From assembly GCA_937884755.1 (NCBI GenBank), contig CAKZYJ010000198.1, forward strand, positions 1-61,066: DNA of 61,066 bases. The letters run 5' to 3'. Both the position numbers and the translations under genes were made by a program. How positions within the stretch are numbered: the first letter of the stretch is position 1; every line of letters starts with the position of its first letter. Under the pieces are notes generated by a model that worked only from the letters and a program-made list of their open reading frames with translations, ran no database searches and was not told where the DNA came from. The stretch comes from an uncultured Flammeovirgaceae bacterium. GTDB taxonomy: Bacteria; Bacteroidota; Bacteroidia; Cytophagales; Cyclobacteriaceae. Of the stretch, positions 52,737 through 61,066 are shown in pieces.

Positions 52737-55700
52737 ATGATTCCGGTTCAACTACAATTTAGTGGCCTATACTCTTACCAGAAAAAGCAAACCATCAATT
52801 TTTCAACATTGATGGCAGCTCAGCTCTTCGGAATTTTTGGTGCGGTGGGTAGCGGTAAGTCTACCATTCTGGAGGCGATTATGTTCGTGCTCTACGACCG
52901 TAGCGATCGCCTCAATAAATCCGGTGATAACCGTTACTACAACATGCTCAATCTTCAGTCTGACAAACTGGAAATTGACTTTACTTTTAGGGCTAATATT
53001 CAAAGTAGTACGAAGTACCGCGCCTATTTCTGCGCTCAGCGTAAGAAGAAAGACTTTGAAAAAGTAGAAGTGAAGGAACGCGGACTATACGAATGGAAGC
53101 AGGATCAGTGGATACCCTTAGAAGATACAGATGCCTCAGCAGTACTCGGCATGACTTACGAAAACTTCATGCAGACCGTTATCATTCCCCAGGGAAAATT
53201 TCGGGAGTTTATTGATCAGCGCCCCAATGAACGTACTCAGATGCTAAAGGAACTGTTCCAATTGCATCGTTTCGATCTGGGAGCTAAAACCGGAAGCCTA
53301 CTGAGGAAAACCGAACTGGCCATTACCGATCTAAAGGCTCGTCTACTGGAAATTGGCCAGGTATCGGAAGAAGATATTGCTGAACTTCAACAGCAACTGA
53401 AGGAGGCGGAAGGTTTGCTAAATCAGAATCAGCAGTTAGCTGTAACTTTAGATCAGCAGTGCCAGGGACTGAATGCTCTTCGGAATTTATTAGACAAGAT
53501 TGATAATACCGATCAGGAGCTAAAGCAACTAACGGAGCAGTTGGCCTACTACAACGATAAAGAGCAGCAACTGAGAGCGTATACCAAAGCCGAAACATTT
53601 TTCAACGAGAAGTTTCGATTGTTGGAGGAAACCACCATTGAGTATCAGCGTAGCGTAGAGGAAATAAAGAAGTTAGAGGAGCGAATTAAGCGAGGAAAAG
53701 AAGAAGTAGCCAAAGCGCAACAAAGTTTAATTTTACGAAAGCAAGAATACGAACAACGCGAAGCAATACAGCTACAGTGCCAGGATCTTCAGCATCTGGC
53801 TCATATCCGGCAGCTTGAGCCTCAGTGGCAACAGGCCTCAAGTAAGTTAGCTTCGCTAAAGAAGGAGCAGACTGCTTTAGAGGAAGCATGGATCGGACAG
53901 CAACAGCAGTTAGAAGAATACGAAAACCGGATAGCCGAAGCAGAGAAAGAACGAGGCCAATGGCTTATCTTGCAGGAAGTACAAACCTGGCTACTCCGCC
54001 AGCAGGAACTGACTGAGGAGAACCAGAGTCTGATCGATCAGCTAAAAAAGTACGACGAGCAGTTAGTTCAGTTAGAAGAACGCCGAGAAAGTGTGCTTAC
54101 CGCCTACGGTTGGCCCGACGATAGTGAAAATATTAGCTCTGATTTTGCTTCGTTTCAGTCGCAACTGCATCAGCAGCAGGACGCAGTACAAAAGGAGATT
54201 AGCGAGTTACGAGTGCAAGAGAAGTTAGCCCAAGCGGCTAGTCAGTTACAACCGGGGCAACCCTGTTTGCTCTGCGGTTCTACTGAACATCCCCAAATTA
54301 TCCACAGCCCTTCCGTAAAAAAAGCTCTGGCTGAAAAGCAACAGGAATTGTCGGAGCAACGCCAGAAGGAGTCAGCTTTCCGGGAGTTGCAGCAGGCCAT
54401 ACAGAAGATCATTTCGCAGACAGAGTCAGTTCAGGAAGTAAAGCAGCAAATGCAACAACAGCAGGTGCAGTTGAGGAAAAAAATAGCCCAGCACTCCCAA
54501 TTTCACCGCTGGGATCAATACCGATCCGTTACGCAGGCAGAACTTAGCCAGCAGTTGCAGAAAACAAAGAAGGAACAGCAAGCCCTGGAAAATCTTCAGC
54601 AGCTACGCAAAGTGGTTGCCAAAGAACTGAAGCAGCTACAGCAGCAAAAGGATCATTTACAAAAGAACGAACAAGGTTTAATGACTGAGCAAAGCGAATA
54701 CAAAGCTGCCATCAACCAGCACAACTCCATGCTTCAGTCCATCAACAGTAGTGATTACGAAGATATGGACGCAAGCAAAATTCAGCGATTGCGGGAGGAA
54801 AAGCAAAACAAACTAGCTTCGCTGGAGCTGGAGTATGAGAAAGGAAGGGAAACGCTACAGGAGTATCGGAATGCACTAAATCTGCTGGAAAGCCGAAAAG
54901 AAATAGCCGAAGAAAACCGGCTGAAACTACAACAGAAAGCCGCAACCTTGAACGAAGAGATTCAATCCTTATGCGTAGATAAAGACTTTGCGAGCGTAAA
55001 CGAAATAAAAGAACTCATTAACCTGGAGCTAGACACCGATGTGGAACAGCAGGAAATTCTAACGTATCGCAACCAGTTGCATAATGCGGAAGTAACCCTC
55101 CATAAACTTCAGGCCGAACGACAGGGACGGGCTTATAACCCACAGGAGCACCGGCAACTTGAGCTTCAGCTTCAGAGTTTCACTCAGGAACTTCGTCAAC
55201 AACAGGAGGAATGTGCCCTACTCAAGCAGCGCATTCGCGATGGGCAAGAAAAGCAGGCTCGTACCCAAACCATCCAGGCAAAATTGGCCGAACAGCAATT
55301 GCGGGAAAGTAACTTAAAAGAACTGGCAAGCTTATTCCGAGGCAGTGGCTTCGTGAAGTATGCTTCTACGGTGCTGCTGGACAACCTATGTCGGGTAGCC
55401 AACCAACGATTTATGCAACTTACCCACAATAGCTTGAGCCTGGAGCTGAATAATGACAACGAGTTTGTAGTACGGGATTATCTGAACGACGGCAAAACTC
55501 GTTTACTGAAAACCCTATCAGGCGGGCAAACCTTTCAGGTTTCACTTTGCCTGGCCCTGGCGTTGGCCGAAAATGTAAAATCCCTGAATCAGGCTGACCA
55601 AAGCTTCTTCTTTCTGGACGAAGGGTTTGGTTCATTAGATAAAGAATCGCTTCGTGTAGTATTTGATACCTTAAAATCCTTACGCAAAGAAAATAGAGTA

Positions 55701-55808
55701 GTAGGTATCATCTCTCATGTGGAAGAATTGCAGCACGAGATTGATGTGTTTCTGACCATAAAGAAAGATCGGCAGCGGGGCAGCTCCATTCAGCCTAGTT
55801 GGGAATGA
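52737..55808 (+). CDS. sbcC: Exonuclease SbcCD subunit C (SMC-like ATPase)
   Basis: 1023 residues, normal for SbcC. Walker A is GAVGSGKST (35–43), the zinc hook CLLC is C510–C513 between two very long Gln/Glu-rich coiled coils, the signature is LSGGQ (927–931), and Walker B is FFFLDEGFGSLD. The ATPase opens and closes the coils to feed DNA to SbcD. The coiled-coil part is exceptionally rich in Gln. It is cotranscribed with sbcD. Confidence 0.95.
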   Translation: MIPVQLQFSGLYSYQKKQTINFSTLMAAQLFGIFGAVGSGKSTILEAIMFVLYDRSDRLNKSGDNRYYNMLNLQSDKLEIDFTFRANIQSSTKYRAYFCAQRKKKDFEKVEVKERGLYEWKQDQWIPLEDTDASAVLGMTYENFMQTVIIPQGKFREFIDQRPNERTQMLKELFQLHRFDLGAKTGSLLRKTELAITDLKARLLEIGQVSEEDIAELQQQLKEAEGLLNQNQQLAVTLDQQCQGLNALRNLLDKIDNTDQELKQLTEQLAYYNDKEQQLRAYTKAETFFNEKFRLLEETTIEYQRSVEEIKKLEERIKRGKEEVAKAQQSLILRKQEYEQREAIQLQCQDLQHLAHIRQLEPQWQQASSKLASLKKEQTALEEAWIGQQQQLEEYENRIAEAEKERGQWLILQEVQTWLLRQQELTEENQSLIDQLKKYDEQLVQLEERRESVLTAYGWPDDSENISSDFASFQSQLHQQQDAVQKEISELRVQEKLAQAASQLQPGQPCLLCGSTEHPQIIHSPSVKKALAEKQQELSEQRQKESAFRELQQAIQKIISQTESVQEVKQQMQQQQVQLRKKIAQHSQFHRWDQYRSVTQAELSQQLQKTKKEQQALENLQQLRKVVAKELKQLQQQKDHLQKNEQGLMTEQSEYKAAINQHNSMLQSINSSDYEDMDASKIQRLREEKQNKLASLELEYEKGRETLQEYRNALNLLESRKEIAEENRLKLQQKAATLNEEIQSLCVDKDFASVNEIKELINLELDTDVEQQEILTYRNQLHNAEVTLHKLQAERQGRAYNPQEHRQLELQLQSFTQELRQQQEECALLKQRIRDGQEKQARTQTIQAKLAEQQLRESNLKELASLFRGSGFVKYASTVLLDNLCRVANQRFMQLTHNSLSLELNNDNEFVVRDYLNDGKTRLLKTLSGGQTFQVSLCLALALAENVKSLNQADQSFFFLDEGFGSLDKESLRVVFDTLKSLRKENRVVGIISHVEELQHEIDVFLTIKKDRQRGSSIQPSWE

Positions 55809-55897
55809 TAGTGTTAAAGTGTTTTAGTGTTAGTGTATTAGAAAGTTATGGTCTTCAGAGGATTGTATAACTTTGAACACCATAACACTTTTTTAGG

Positions 55898-57025
55898 CTA
55901 ATCACTCAAGATATTGTAGAGTTCAATATTTAGGTAATAGTGATGACCCTGAATAGTCCTTTTGTCGAGCACACCCAGTTCGGTTAGTTGATTAAGATAA
56001 TTACGGGCGGTATTTTCGGCATAAATTCTCTGATCAGTGAAGTGCTTCACCGTAGAATAAGGCTGGGTGAAGAGCATCTCAATCATCTGTTCGGGGCGTT
56101 GAATAGGCGTCTGGTTGCGAACTGCCTCTAGTATTGCTTCTTTGGTCTGTAAAATATCGTTAATCTTGCGGTAAGTAAGGTCAGAGGTGGATCGTACGGC
56201 CTCCAGCATGTACATGATCCAGGCTTGCCAATTACCTTTCTGGGAAACATCGCTTAATCGATAATAGTACTCATCTTTGTGATCAATAATATACCGGCTA
56301 AGAAACAGGATAGGAAGATCGAGTAGTCCTTTTTTAGTCAGGTAGTGAATATTGAAGACGCGTCCGGTTCGGCCGTTTCCGTCGCGGAACGGATGAATGG
56401 CTTCAAACTGATAGTGACCAACAGCCATTTTCAGTAGGGGATCAATTGCATAGGTTTGATCATCGTTCATAAAAGCTAGTAGGTTATCCAGCTTTTCTTC
56501 TAATATGCCAGCTCCCCTGGGCGGAGTATAAATTACCTGTCCGGCGTTAGGACCGCTGCCCCCTTGACGAATGACTATCTGAGTGAATGCTGGGCGCAAA
56601 CCGTCCTTGGCCTCTTTAATTTCCCGGTACATCTGAATGAAATATTCCCGATCGAAAACTTGCTTTTGGTCCATTATATGAAACCCTTTCCAGAGGGCTT
56701 CGCGGTAGCGTAGCACTTCTTTCGGGGCACCATAGGTTTCCTGCAAGTTGTTCTGGCTAAATGCCTGATACAGTTCATCGTCGGTAGTAAAAATATTTTC
56801 AATCTGGCTAGAAGCTTTTGCCTCTTGCAAGCTAATAGTGTTTATGAGCACCTTCTGGTCAGGAATAGCAGCGCTGCGTCCGTGCAATCTTGCCAAAGCA
56901 GCTTTCGCTTCGCCTAATTGCTCCAGTACTTCTACGTTGCGATAGTACTCATTGGAGATAGGCAATGATGGTAGATCGTTCCACGGCTTATCGCGGTCGG
57001 GGTTAATCCAGTGCTTTTCAGACAT
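55898..57025 (-). CDS. Fic-family AMP transferase with N-terminal inhibitory motif and C-terminal winged helix
   Basis: 375–376 residues; two ATG codons in tandem (57028 and 57025) compete. The Fic core H212-P-F-R-D-G-N-G-R-T-G-R223 is complete. The inhibitory helix carries S73-S-Q-I-E77-N78, fitting the (S/T)xxxE(G/N) motif of self-inhibited (class II) Fic proteins. The C-terminal about 80 residues (EMLFTQPYSTVKHFTDQRIY, then ENTARNYLNQLTELGVLD) look like a winged helix. It would transfer AMP to a protein hydroxyl. The upstream region has three AT-rich inverted repeats, so it may control its own expression. Confidence 0.9.
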   Translation of the reverse strand: MSEKHWINPDRDKPWNDLPSLPISNEYYRNVEVLEQLGEAKAALARLHGRSAAIPDQKVLINTISLQEAKASSQIENIFTTDDELYQAFSQNNLQETYGAPKEVLRYREALWKGFHIMDQKQVFDREYFIQMYREIKEAKDGLRPAFTQIVIRQGGSGPNAGQVIYTPPRGAGILEEKLDNLLAFMNDDQTYAIDPLLKMAVGHYQFEAIHPFRDGNGRTGRVFNIHYLTKKGLLDLPILFLSRYIIDHKDEYYYRLSDVSQKGNWQAWIMYMLEAVRSTSDLTYRKINDILQTKEAILEAVRNQTPIQRPEQMIEMLFTQPYSTVKHFTDQRIYAENTARNYLNQLTELGVLDKRTIQGHHYYLNIELYNILSD

Positions 57026-57031
57026 CATTTT

Positions 57032-57047
57032 ACATTAATTTTAATGT
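57032..57047 (-). promoter_or_regulatory. Palindrome at the Fic translation start
   Basis: ACATTAA (57032–57038) TT TTAATGT (57041–57047), a perfect 7-base inverted repeat lying 4 bases upstream of the ATG. Its position covers the ribosome-binding area. A regulator binding site is plausible. Confidence 0.45.
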
Positions 57048-57088
57048 TTAGTACGAAAGTAAACCTCAATGGTTATCTTATTATTACT

Positions 57089-57122
57089 ATAAACATCAAA
57101 ATTTAATAAAATTGATGTTTAT
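57089..57122 (-). promoter_or_regulatory. Inverted repeat upstream of Fic
   Basis: ATAAACATCAA (57089–57099) and TTGATGTTTAT (57112–57122) form a perfect 11-base inverted repeat with a 12-base centre. Candidate operator for the Fic promoter. Confidence 0.5.
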
Positions 57123-57156
57123 TAAAACGAGATTGGAAGTTTTAAGGTCGGGTAAA

Positions 57157-57196
57157 TGGATAGACATTAGATTTTGCAAAAATTAATGTCTATCCA
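57157..57196 (-). promoter_or_regulatory. Hairpin or operator between the VWA and Fic genes
   Basis: TGGATAGACATTA (57157–57169) and TAATGTCTATCCA (57184–57196) form a perfect 13-base inverted repeat with a 14-base centre. It lies 13 bases after the VWA stop, so it may terminate that transcript, but a T tract is missing; it may also be an operator for Fic. Confidence 0.55.
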
Positions 57197-57209
57197 GAAT
57201 AGAAAGGAA

Positions 57210-58652
57210 CTAAAAGAATTTAATATTTACCGTAGAACCGGTCTGTACCTCAAATTCCTTTACTTCGGTATACTTGCTACCGAAAGCATCCACCGCCCGA
57301 AATACCAGTTTGTACTTACCCGGCTGAATAGCGGTAGTTACCCGAGTGGCATTGGCATCAAAATCCATAATCCAGCGCTGTCGGCCCTCATTATTGAGTT
57401 GATATAGACTACCAATTCCTTGCTTGACGAAGTTAGCGTTGAGTAAGCCCGGCCCTGGCAACGATAGCTCGGTAGTTTCACTCTGGGCAACGGAAACATC
57501 CCGGAAGTAGGTTTTGGGTAGGGTAAGCACCTCAATATCGTAGGAGCCTACCAAATACTTTTCGGACTGCGGCAGTGATTGAATATTAATAATTTCCGGT
57601 CGGCCTTTACGGCGAACCAGTGCCTGCACCCCGTTGGTGTATTCTGAGTGGCCGGGCTGCTTAAGTACCAGTGCTCCCTGCGGAGCCTGAATAGATAGCA
57701 CATTGTGTGTGCCGCCCTCAAAGGTAACGTTTCTTTTCACCACCGGCGGAATGGTATTCACCACCACGTCGTAAGAAAGTACTGCATCCAAAATCACTGA
57801 ATCAGGCCGGCCCTGGGCATCTCGGAAGTGGACAAAATCGTACAATGCGGCTTTGGTAGAGTTATTGACGAAGGTGACGTTCACATCGGTTTCGGTACGC
57901 TGCCGATCCTGATCGAGCAACTCTACGCTCACCGTAGTAGTTTCCAGCGATTGCTTTAGAATCTTGTTGAGCACATCTCGGAACTCTCGCTGATTTTTGG
58001 CGTCAAAGTACTGACCTACGCAGGCAAATTCTTCCTCAAAGTTTTCTTTCATCCCCAACCCAATGACGAATGGCTTCAAAAAAATATTTCGCTCCTGCAA
58101 GGCCAGCGATACTGCGCAAGGGTCGCCCCCACAAGATTCAATTCCATCGGTTAAGATGATGACTACGTTGCGGTAGTCCGGGTCAATCGGAAAATCGCGG
58201 GCCGCTTGTTGCAAGGAGTAGGCAATAGGAGTAACTCCGGCCGGCTGCAGTTGCCTCAGCTTGCCAATAATTTGATTATGATTGTTTTGAGCAAAGCCTA
58301 CTTCCAGTTTGGTGTCTTCACAATTCTGGTAGCGCCGGTGAAACTGATGCCCGTATACCCGCAGTGCCAGTTCCAGATTAGGGTCAATCCGTAGTGAATC
58401 CACTAAGTCAATTAGCATATTCTTCGCCACATCCATCCGCAGGCTGTTACCCCACTCGGCAAACATACTGCCGGAAGCATCCAGCAAAAACAACATCCGA
58501 GTTTTTTCCGGCGGCCGTTGTATCTGTACTTGGGCGGTAACTGAAGAGGGGAGCCATAAGAAACATAAAATGCTTATGATCAGTGTGTAGCGAATGTGGT
58601 TTGTCAATGTAAATAAACCCCCCTTTGAAAAAGGGGGTAAGGGGTATTTCAT
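57210..58652 (-). CDS. VWA-domain protein, exported
   Basis: 480 residues from the ATG at 58652; TTG at 58607 would give 465 and skip a repeat-coded start (KYPLPPFSKGGLF), so the real start is uncertain. A hydrophobic signal (YTLIISILCFLWLPSSVTAQ) leads to a von Willebrand A domain (about 45–230) with the MIDAS motif DASGSMFAEW. Then come beta-rich domains (about 240–480) with the TTVSVELLDQDRQRTETDV segment. The VWA domain probably binds a protein partner with a metal ion. Downstream on the same strand is Fic. Confidence 0.78.
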   Translation of the reverse strand: MKYPLPPFSKGGLFTLTNHIRYTLIISILCFLWLPSSVTAQVQIQRPPEKTRMLFLLDASGSMFAEWGNSLRMDVAKNMLIDLVDSLRIDPNLELALRVYGHQFHRRYQNCEDTKLEVGFAQNNHNQIIGKLRQLQPAGVTPIAYSLQQAARDFPIDPDYRNVVIILTDGIESCGGDPCAVSLALQERNIFLKPFVIGLGMKENFEEEFACVGQYFDAKNQREFRDVLNKILKQSLETTTVSVELLDQDRQRTETDVNVTFVNNSTKAALYDFVHFRDAQGRPDSVILDAVLSYDVVVNTIPPVVKRNVTFEGGTHNVLSIQAPQGALVLKQPGHSEYTNGVQALVRRKGRPEIINIQSLPQSEKYLVGSYDIEVLTLPKTYFRDVSVAQSETTELSLPGPGLLNANFVKQGIGSLYQLNNEGRQRWIMDFDANATRVTTAIQPGKYKLVFRAVDAFGSKYTEVKEFEVQTGSTVNIKFF

Positions 58653-58700
58653 TAAAGCATTTGCAAAAAAGAAGAATAACCCCCTTAAGAAAGAAATTCC
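58613..58700. repeat. G/C-rich intergenic repeat with a hairpin
   Basis: CCCCCCTTTGAAAAAGGGGG (58619–58638) is a hairpin of eight base pairs; a second part, CCCCCTTAAGAAAGAAATTC (58680–58699), resembles one half. Such elements are common dispersed repeats in many bacterial genomes and can be coded as PPFEKGG. On the minus strand the hairpin precedes TTTATTT and may terminate bcp. Confidence 0.6.
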
Positions 58701-58713
58701 GCCATCGGATTGC

Positions 58714-59166
58714 CTACGTAAGAATCTGGGCCGTATGATCTTTGGTTTTAACCTTTTTGATAATATCCTCAATTTTTCCTTCTTCATCAATAACAAAGGT
58801 AGTGCGGACGGTTCCCATATACTTACGACCATACATCGACTTTTCTTGCCATACACCGTACTTTTCGTTCACCGCTTTGTCTTCGTCGGCAATCAGCGTG
58901 AAGGGTAATTCCTGCTTCTCAATAAACTTCTGGTGGGATTTTACTCCGTCAGGACTCACTCCAATTACTTCGTAACCAGCTTTTTGGAGCTCAGAATAAT
59001 TATCGCGTAAGTTGCAGGCCTGTGCCGTGCAGCCCGGAGTATTGTCTTTAGGATAAAAGTACAGCACCACCTTCTTTCCTCGGTAATCAGAGAGTTTTAC
59101 CGTTTCGCCATCCTGGTTAGGGGCCTCAAAATCGGGAGCCATATCGCCAATCTGTAGTTCCATCAT
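58714..59166 (-). CDS. bcp: Thioredoxin-dependent thiol peroxidase (Bcp/PrxQ)
   Basis: 150 residues. The peroxidatic Cys46 lies in [16 protein letters not shown], with Cys51 as resolving Cys. The [14 protein letters not shown] start and [16 protein letters not shown] motif are typical of the PrxQ group. It reduces hydrogen peroxide and organic peroxides with thioredoxin. A −7-like TATCTTCG is seen in the upstream region on the minus strand. Confidence 0.95.
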   Translation of the reverse strand: MMELQIGDMAPDFEAPNQDGETVKLSDYRGKKVVLYFYPKDNTPGCTAQACNLRDNYSELQKAGYEVIGVSPDGVKSHQKFIEKQELPFTLIADEDKAVNEKYGVWQEKSMYGRKYMGTVRTTFVIDEEGKIEDIIKKVKTKDHTAQILT

Positions 59167-59347
59167 TCGTGTTTCGTTTTAGTTAGGTTTTAGCGCGAAG
59201 ATACAAGCACTGACTAAAACTTTAGCAGTTAAACACAGAAAAGACTGATTGAATTTGCCCTAGCATTACGCTAACCAACCCGAAGCGGCTACATCTGACT
59301 ACACACGATAGACCACTTTGCACCTGGAACTAGTAAGGATAGAATTT

Positions 59348-61066
59348 CTACTTCTCAATCGGCTCAGTTTTCATGGTTGAGTTCAGCGTCTCTTGATCCG
59401 TATTCAGTGGGGGTAGATCACGGTGGAAAATAGTACGATGAGGGAAAGGGATTTCAATATCCAGTTCGTCGAAGCGGTTCTTAAGGCGGCGCAGCAATTC
59501 CCGTTTCACCATCCATTGCTTCATAGGCTTGGTTTTTATAATTACTTTAATCACTACCGCTGAATCGGCAAAAGCATCCACTCCTAGCATCTCAGGATCG
59601 TCCGTGATCAGGCGTTTATATTCCGGCTCTTTCCGCATGGCTTGGGCTACTTCCATAATGACCTCCATCACATGATCTACATTTTCCTTGTAGGCCACTC
59701 CTATATCCAGCATCACTCTCGACCATACATGGGTTAGGTTGCTTACAATGGTAATTTCACCGTGCGGAATAAAATGGGCTACCCCTTCCAGATCACGTAA
59801 AATAGTGGTGCGTAGGCTAATATCTTCTACCACTCCCGATATCTGGTTGATTTTTACCACGTTGCCTACCCGGTACTGGTTTTCGGTGAGAATCATAAAA
59901 CCGGAGAAATAATCTTTCACCAGGCTTTGGGCGCCAAAAGCAATAGCCAGAGAAAATACCGCTGCTCCACCCAGTAGCACCGATATATTTATTCCAAATT
60001 CTGACAGCAATGTCATACTACCAAAAATCAACATGACCACCGTTAGGGCACTGCGTATTGCTCGGTTCAACGTTTCTATCCGTTCTTTACGCTCTTCGGT
60101 AGCTCTAAATTGGATAATTCGCTTCAGCGTTTGGTAAATCAGCCATCGGGCACCAAACCATACCAGGAAAAGCATTAGTATAATTAGGATGATGCGAGGC
60201 CCCCTATTGATGATGAAGTTGTAGATATTATGGGGAGCTAACGGGCTTCGGAGATACTCCAGCCGCTGGTTCTGTTTTTCAATCTGCTTAGCCAGGTCAG
60301 CAATAATCTCGGATGAATTATCTTGTAACACCGACAAGCGTTCAACTCGAGCCTCTATTTTATCTATTTGTTCCGAATCAGTGGCTAGGGTACTCTCAAT
60401 ACCAGCGGTAAAGCGGCGGGTATCACCTATTGTGTTTTGGATAACTGTTTGGAGTTGAGGATTAGAACCTTTTTCTTGAAGGCTATCCAGCGTTTTATTC
60501 ATCGACTGCACCATGTCTTGCCACTGCACTAACTGATTTTGAGCTCCTTCTACCAGTGAGCGGGCAATGATGAGATGATCCTGATTCAAATCTTGGAGCT
60601 GTTCAATTAGCAGCCAACCCTGTTTTGTATACTCAAACCTTGCTTGTAGTATATTTAATCTTCGGGTAGCTTCAATTACCTGCAAGTTATACTCATCCAA
60701 ACTAGTCTGGTTTAGCATTGAGGTATCGGAGGTACTTAATACGTCTGGAGGCAGGTTATCTGCTAGCCTTTGCTTATCCTTTTTTTCGGCTATTTCTAAG
60801 ATGCTTGCCATTTCACCTTTGGCGGCAAATTCTGCAGCCTCCTGCATTTTAATAATTTTTCGCTCCAGAATATTTATTCGCTGATGAATCGCTCGTCGGT
60901 ACTCCAACAGAAAATCCAACGTACGTTGGGCATTATTTCGCTCAAGTTCGAGTACAGCAAGTTGTTCTAAAGATAGATCATTAGCTTGGATGGAATCTAA
61001 TTGAGCATCTAACCGGCTAAATTCAATGGTTTTTTCCTGAAAGCGAGGTTCTAATTTACTACTATC
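59348..61066 (-). CDS. Mechanosensitive ion channel (MscS family), 5'-partial
   Basis: 572 residues are visible. The frame runs without a stop to the end of the window, so the true start is outside. A long N-terminal coiled-coil part (RLDAQLDSIQANDLSLEQLA and following) precedes membrane helices at about 295–320 and 335–360, and the MscS pore/cytoplasmic segment AIAFGAQSLVKDYFSGFMIL then NQYRVGNVVKINQISGVVED. A C-terminal region with RRLKNRFDELDIEIPFPHRT ends the domain. It opens under membrane tension in osmotic downshock. The ATG-like TTG at 60919 is only an internal site. Confidence 0.9.
   Translation of the reverse strand, partial: DSSKLEPRFQEKTIEFSRLDAQLDSIQANDLSLEQLAVLELERNNAQRTLDFLLEYRRAIHQRINILERKIIKMQEAAEFAAKGEMASILEIAEKKDKQRLADNLPPDVLSTSDTSMLNQTSLDEYNLQVIEATRRLNILQARFEYTKQGWLLIEQLQDLNQDHLIIARSLVEGAQNQLVQWQDMVQSMNKTLDSLQEKGSNPQLQTVIQNTIGDTRRFTAGIESTLATDSEQIDKIEARVERLSVLQDNSSEIIADLAKQIEKQNQRLEYLRSPLAPHNIYNFIINRGPRIILIILMLFLVWFGARWLIYQTLKRIIQFRATEERKERIETLNRAIRSALTVVMLIFGSMTLLSEFGINISVLLGGAAVFSLAIAFGAQSLVKDYFSGFMILTENQYRVGNVVKINQISGVVEDISLRTTILRDLEGVAHFIPHGEITIVSNLTHVWSRVMLDIGVAYKENVDHVMEVIMEVAQAMRKEPEYKRLITDDPEMLGVDAFADSAVVIKVIIKTKPMKQWMVKRELLRRLKNRFDELDIEIPFPHRTIFHRDLPPLNTDQETLNSTMKTEPIEK

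Noticed and set aside
36806-57028. A defence island made of CPBP, SbcCD and Fic
   Set aside because: The genes are 14–20 kb apart, separated by housekeeping and gliding genes, and SbcCD is a core repair enzyme. Nothing links them.
1-61066. tRNA, rRNA, CRISPR or an intact insertion sequence
   Set aside because: No cloverleaf pattern, no regular repeat array and no transposase were recognised on either strand.

Overview
The window looks like a chromosomal segment of a Bacteroidota bacterium, most likely of the Cytophagales. The evidence is a gldA–gldF–gldG gliding cluster, many lipoproteins and outer-membrane proteins with CarboxypepD_reg-like domains, OmpA/PD40, VCBS, BatA and DUF4199 families typical of the phylum, weak Shine-Dalgarno sequences, and several upstream regions that fit the Bacteroidota promoter pattern TTG-N20-TAnnTT(T/C)(G/C). 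I see no rRNA, tRNA, CRISPR array, prophage or intact insertion sequence.

Layout. 1–8.8 kb: a 5'-truncated PL8 polysaccharide lyase, a dCache-HAMP-GAF sensor with no output domain, a small outer-membrane barrel, a lipoprotein GH13 amylase, a methyltransferase, a DinB protein and an arginyltransferase-like GNAT protein. 8.7–16.5 kb: a surface-sugar block with a methyltransferase, glucose-1-phosphate cytidylyltransferase (rfbF), two extended SDRs, a GNAT, an RfbC-type epimerase, then on the other strand two GT2 glycosyltransferases. 16–21.3 kb (minus strand): two DUF4199 membrane proteins, a dihydroorotase-like protein that has lost its metal ligands, a BatA-domain protein whose start codon is not resolved, and KdsC. 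21.5–26 kb: an SbtA bicarbonate transporter split by one stop codon, dapA, a DUF4348 lipoprotein, a tryptophan 2,3-dioxygenase-like protein and a PhzF protein. 26–34.7 kb: an NTF2-like protein, an AraC regulator, a CarboxypepD_reg protein, then three genes for exported sugar oxidation/isomerisation. 34.8–41.3 kb: a DUF4139 protein with an inserted domain, a CPBP protease, a cyclase-fold protein, a VCBS-repeat protein and an AT-rich methyltransferase. 41.4–45.7 kb: gldA, gldF, gldG and a DUF4340 gene. 45.8–46.6 kb: a scar of two gene remnants. 46.7–51.3 kb: a UbiA/HAD pair resembling decaprenyl-phosphoribose synthesis, a receiver protein, two small exported proteins and an OmpA/PD40 protein. 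51.4–61 kb: sbcD–sbcC, a Fic protein, a VWA protein, bcp and an MscS channel truncated by the window end.

How the genes work together. Three groups have a clear joint purpose: the sugar-nucleotide/glycosyltransferase block (surface polysaccharide), the Gld ABC complex (gliding), and SbcCD (DNA end processing). Two more are plausible by context: the 29.9–34.7 kb trio (periplasmic sugar oxidation with a cytochrome c domain between two TIM-barrel isomerases) and the UbiA/HAD pair (lipid-linked pentose donor).

The most notable items are signs of gene decay and rearrangement: the in-frame stop in sbtA, the kdsC/batA junction (a T7 tract and a missing ATG), a fused remnant of a GCS2-type ligase and an AstE-type deacylase, a remnant of a DUF4139 C-terminus, and families of short intergenic repeats, some ending directly at start codons. 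I found no complete new defence or mobile system.
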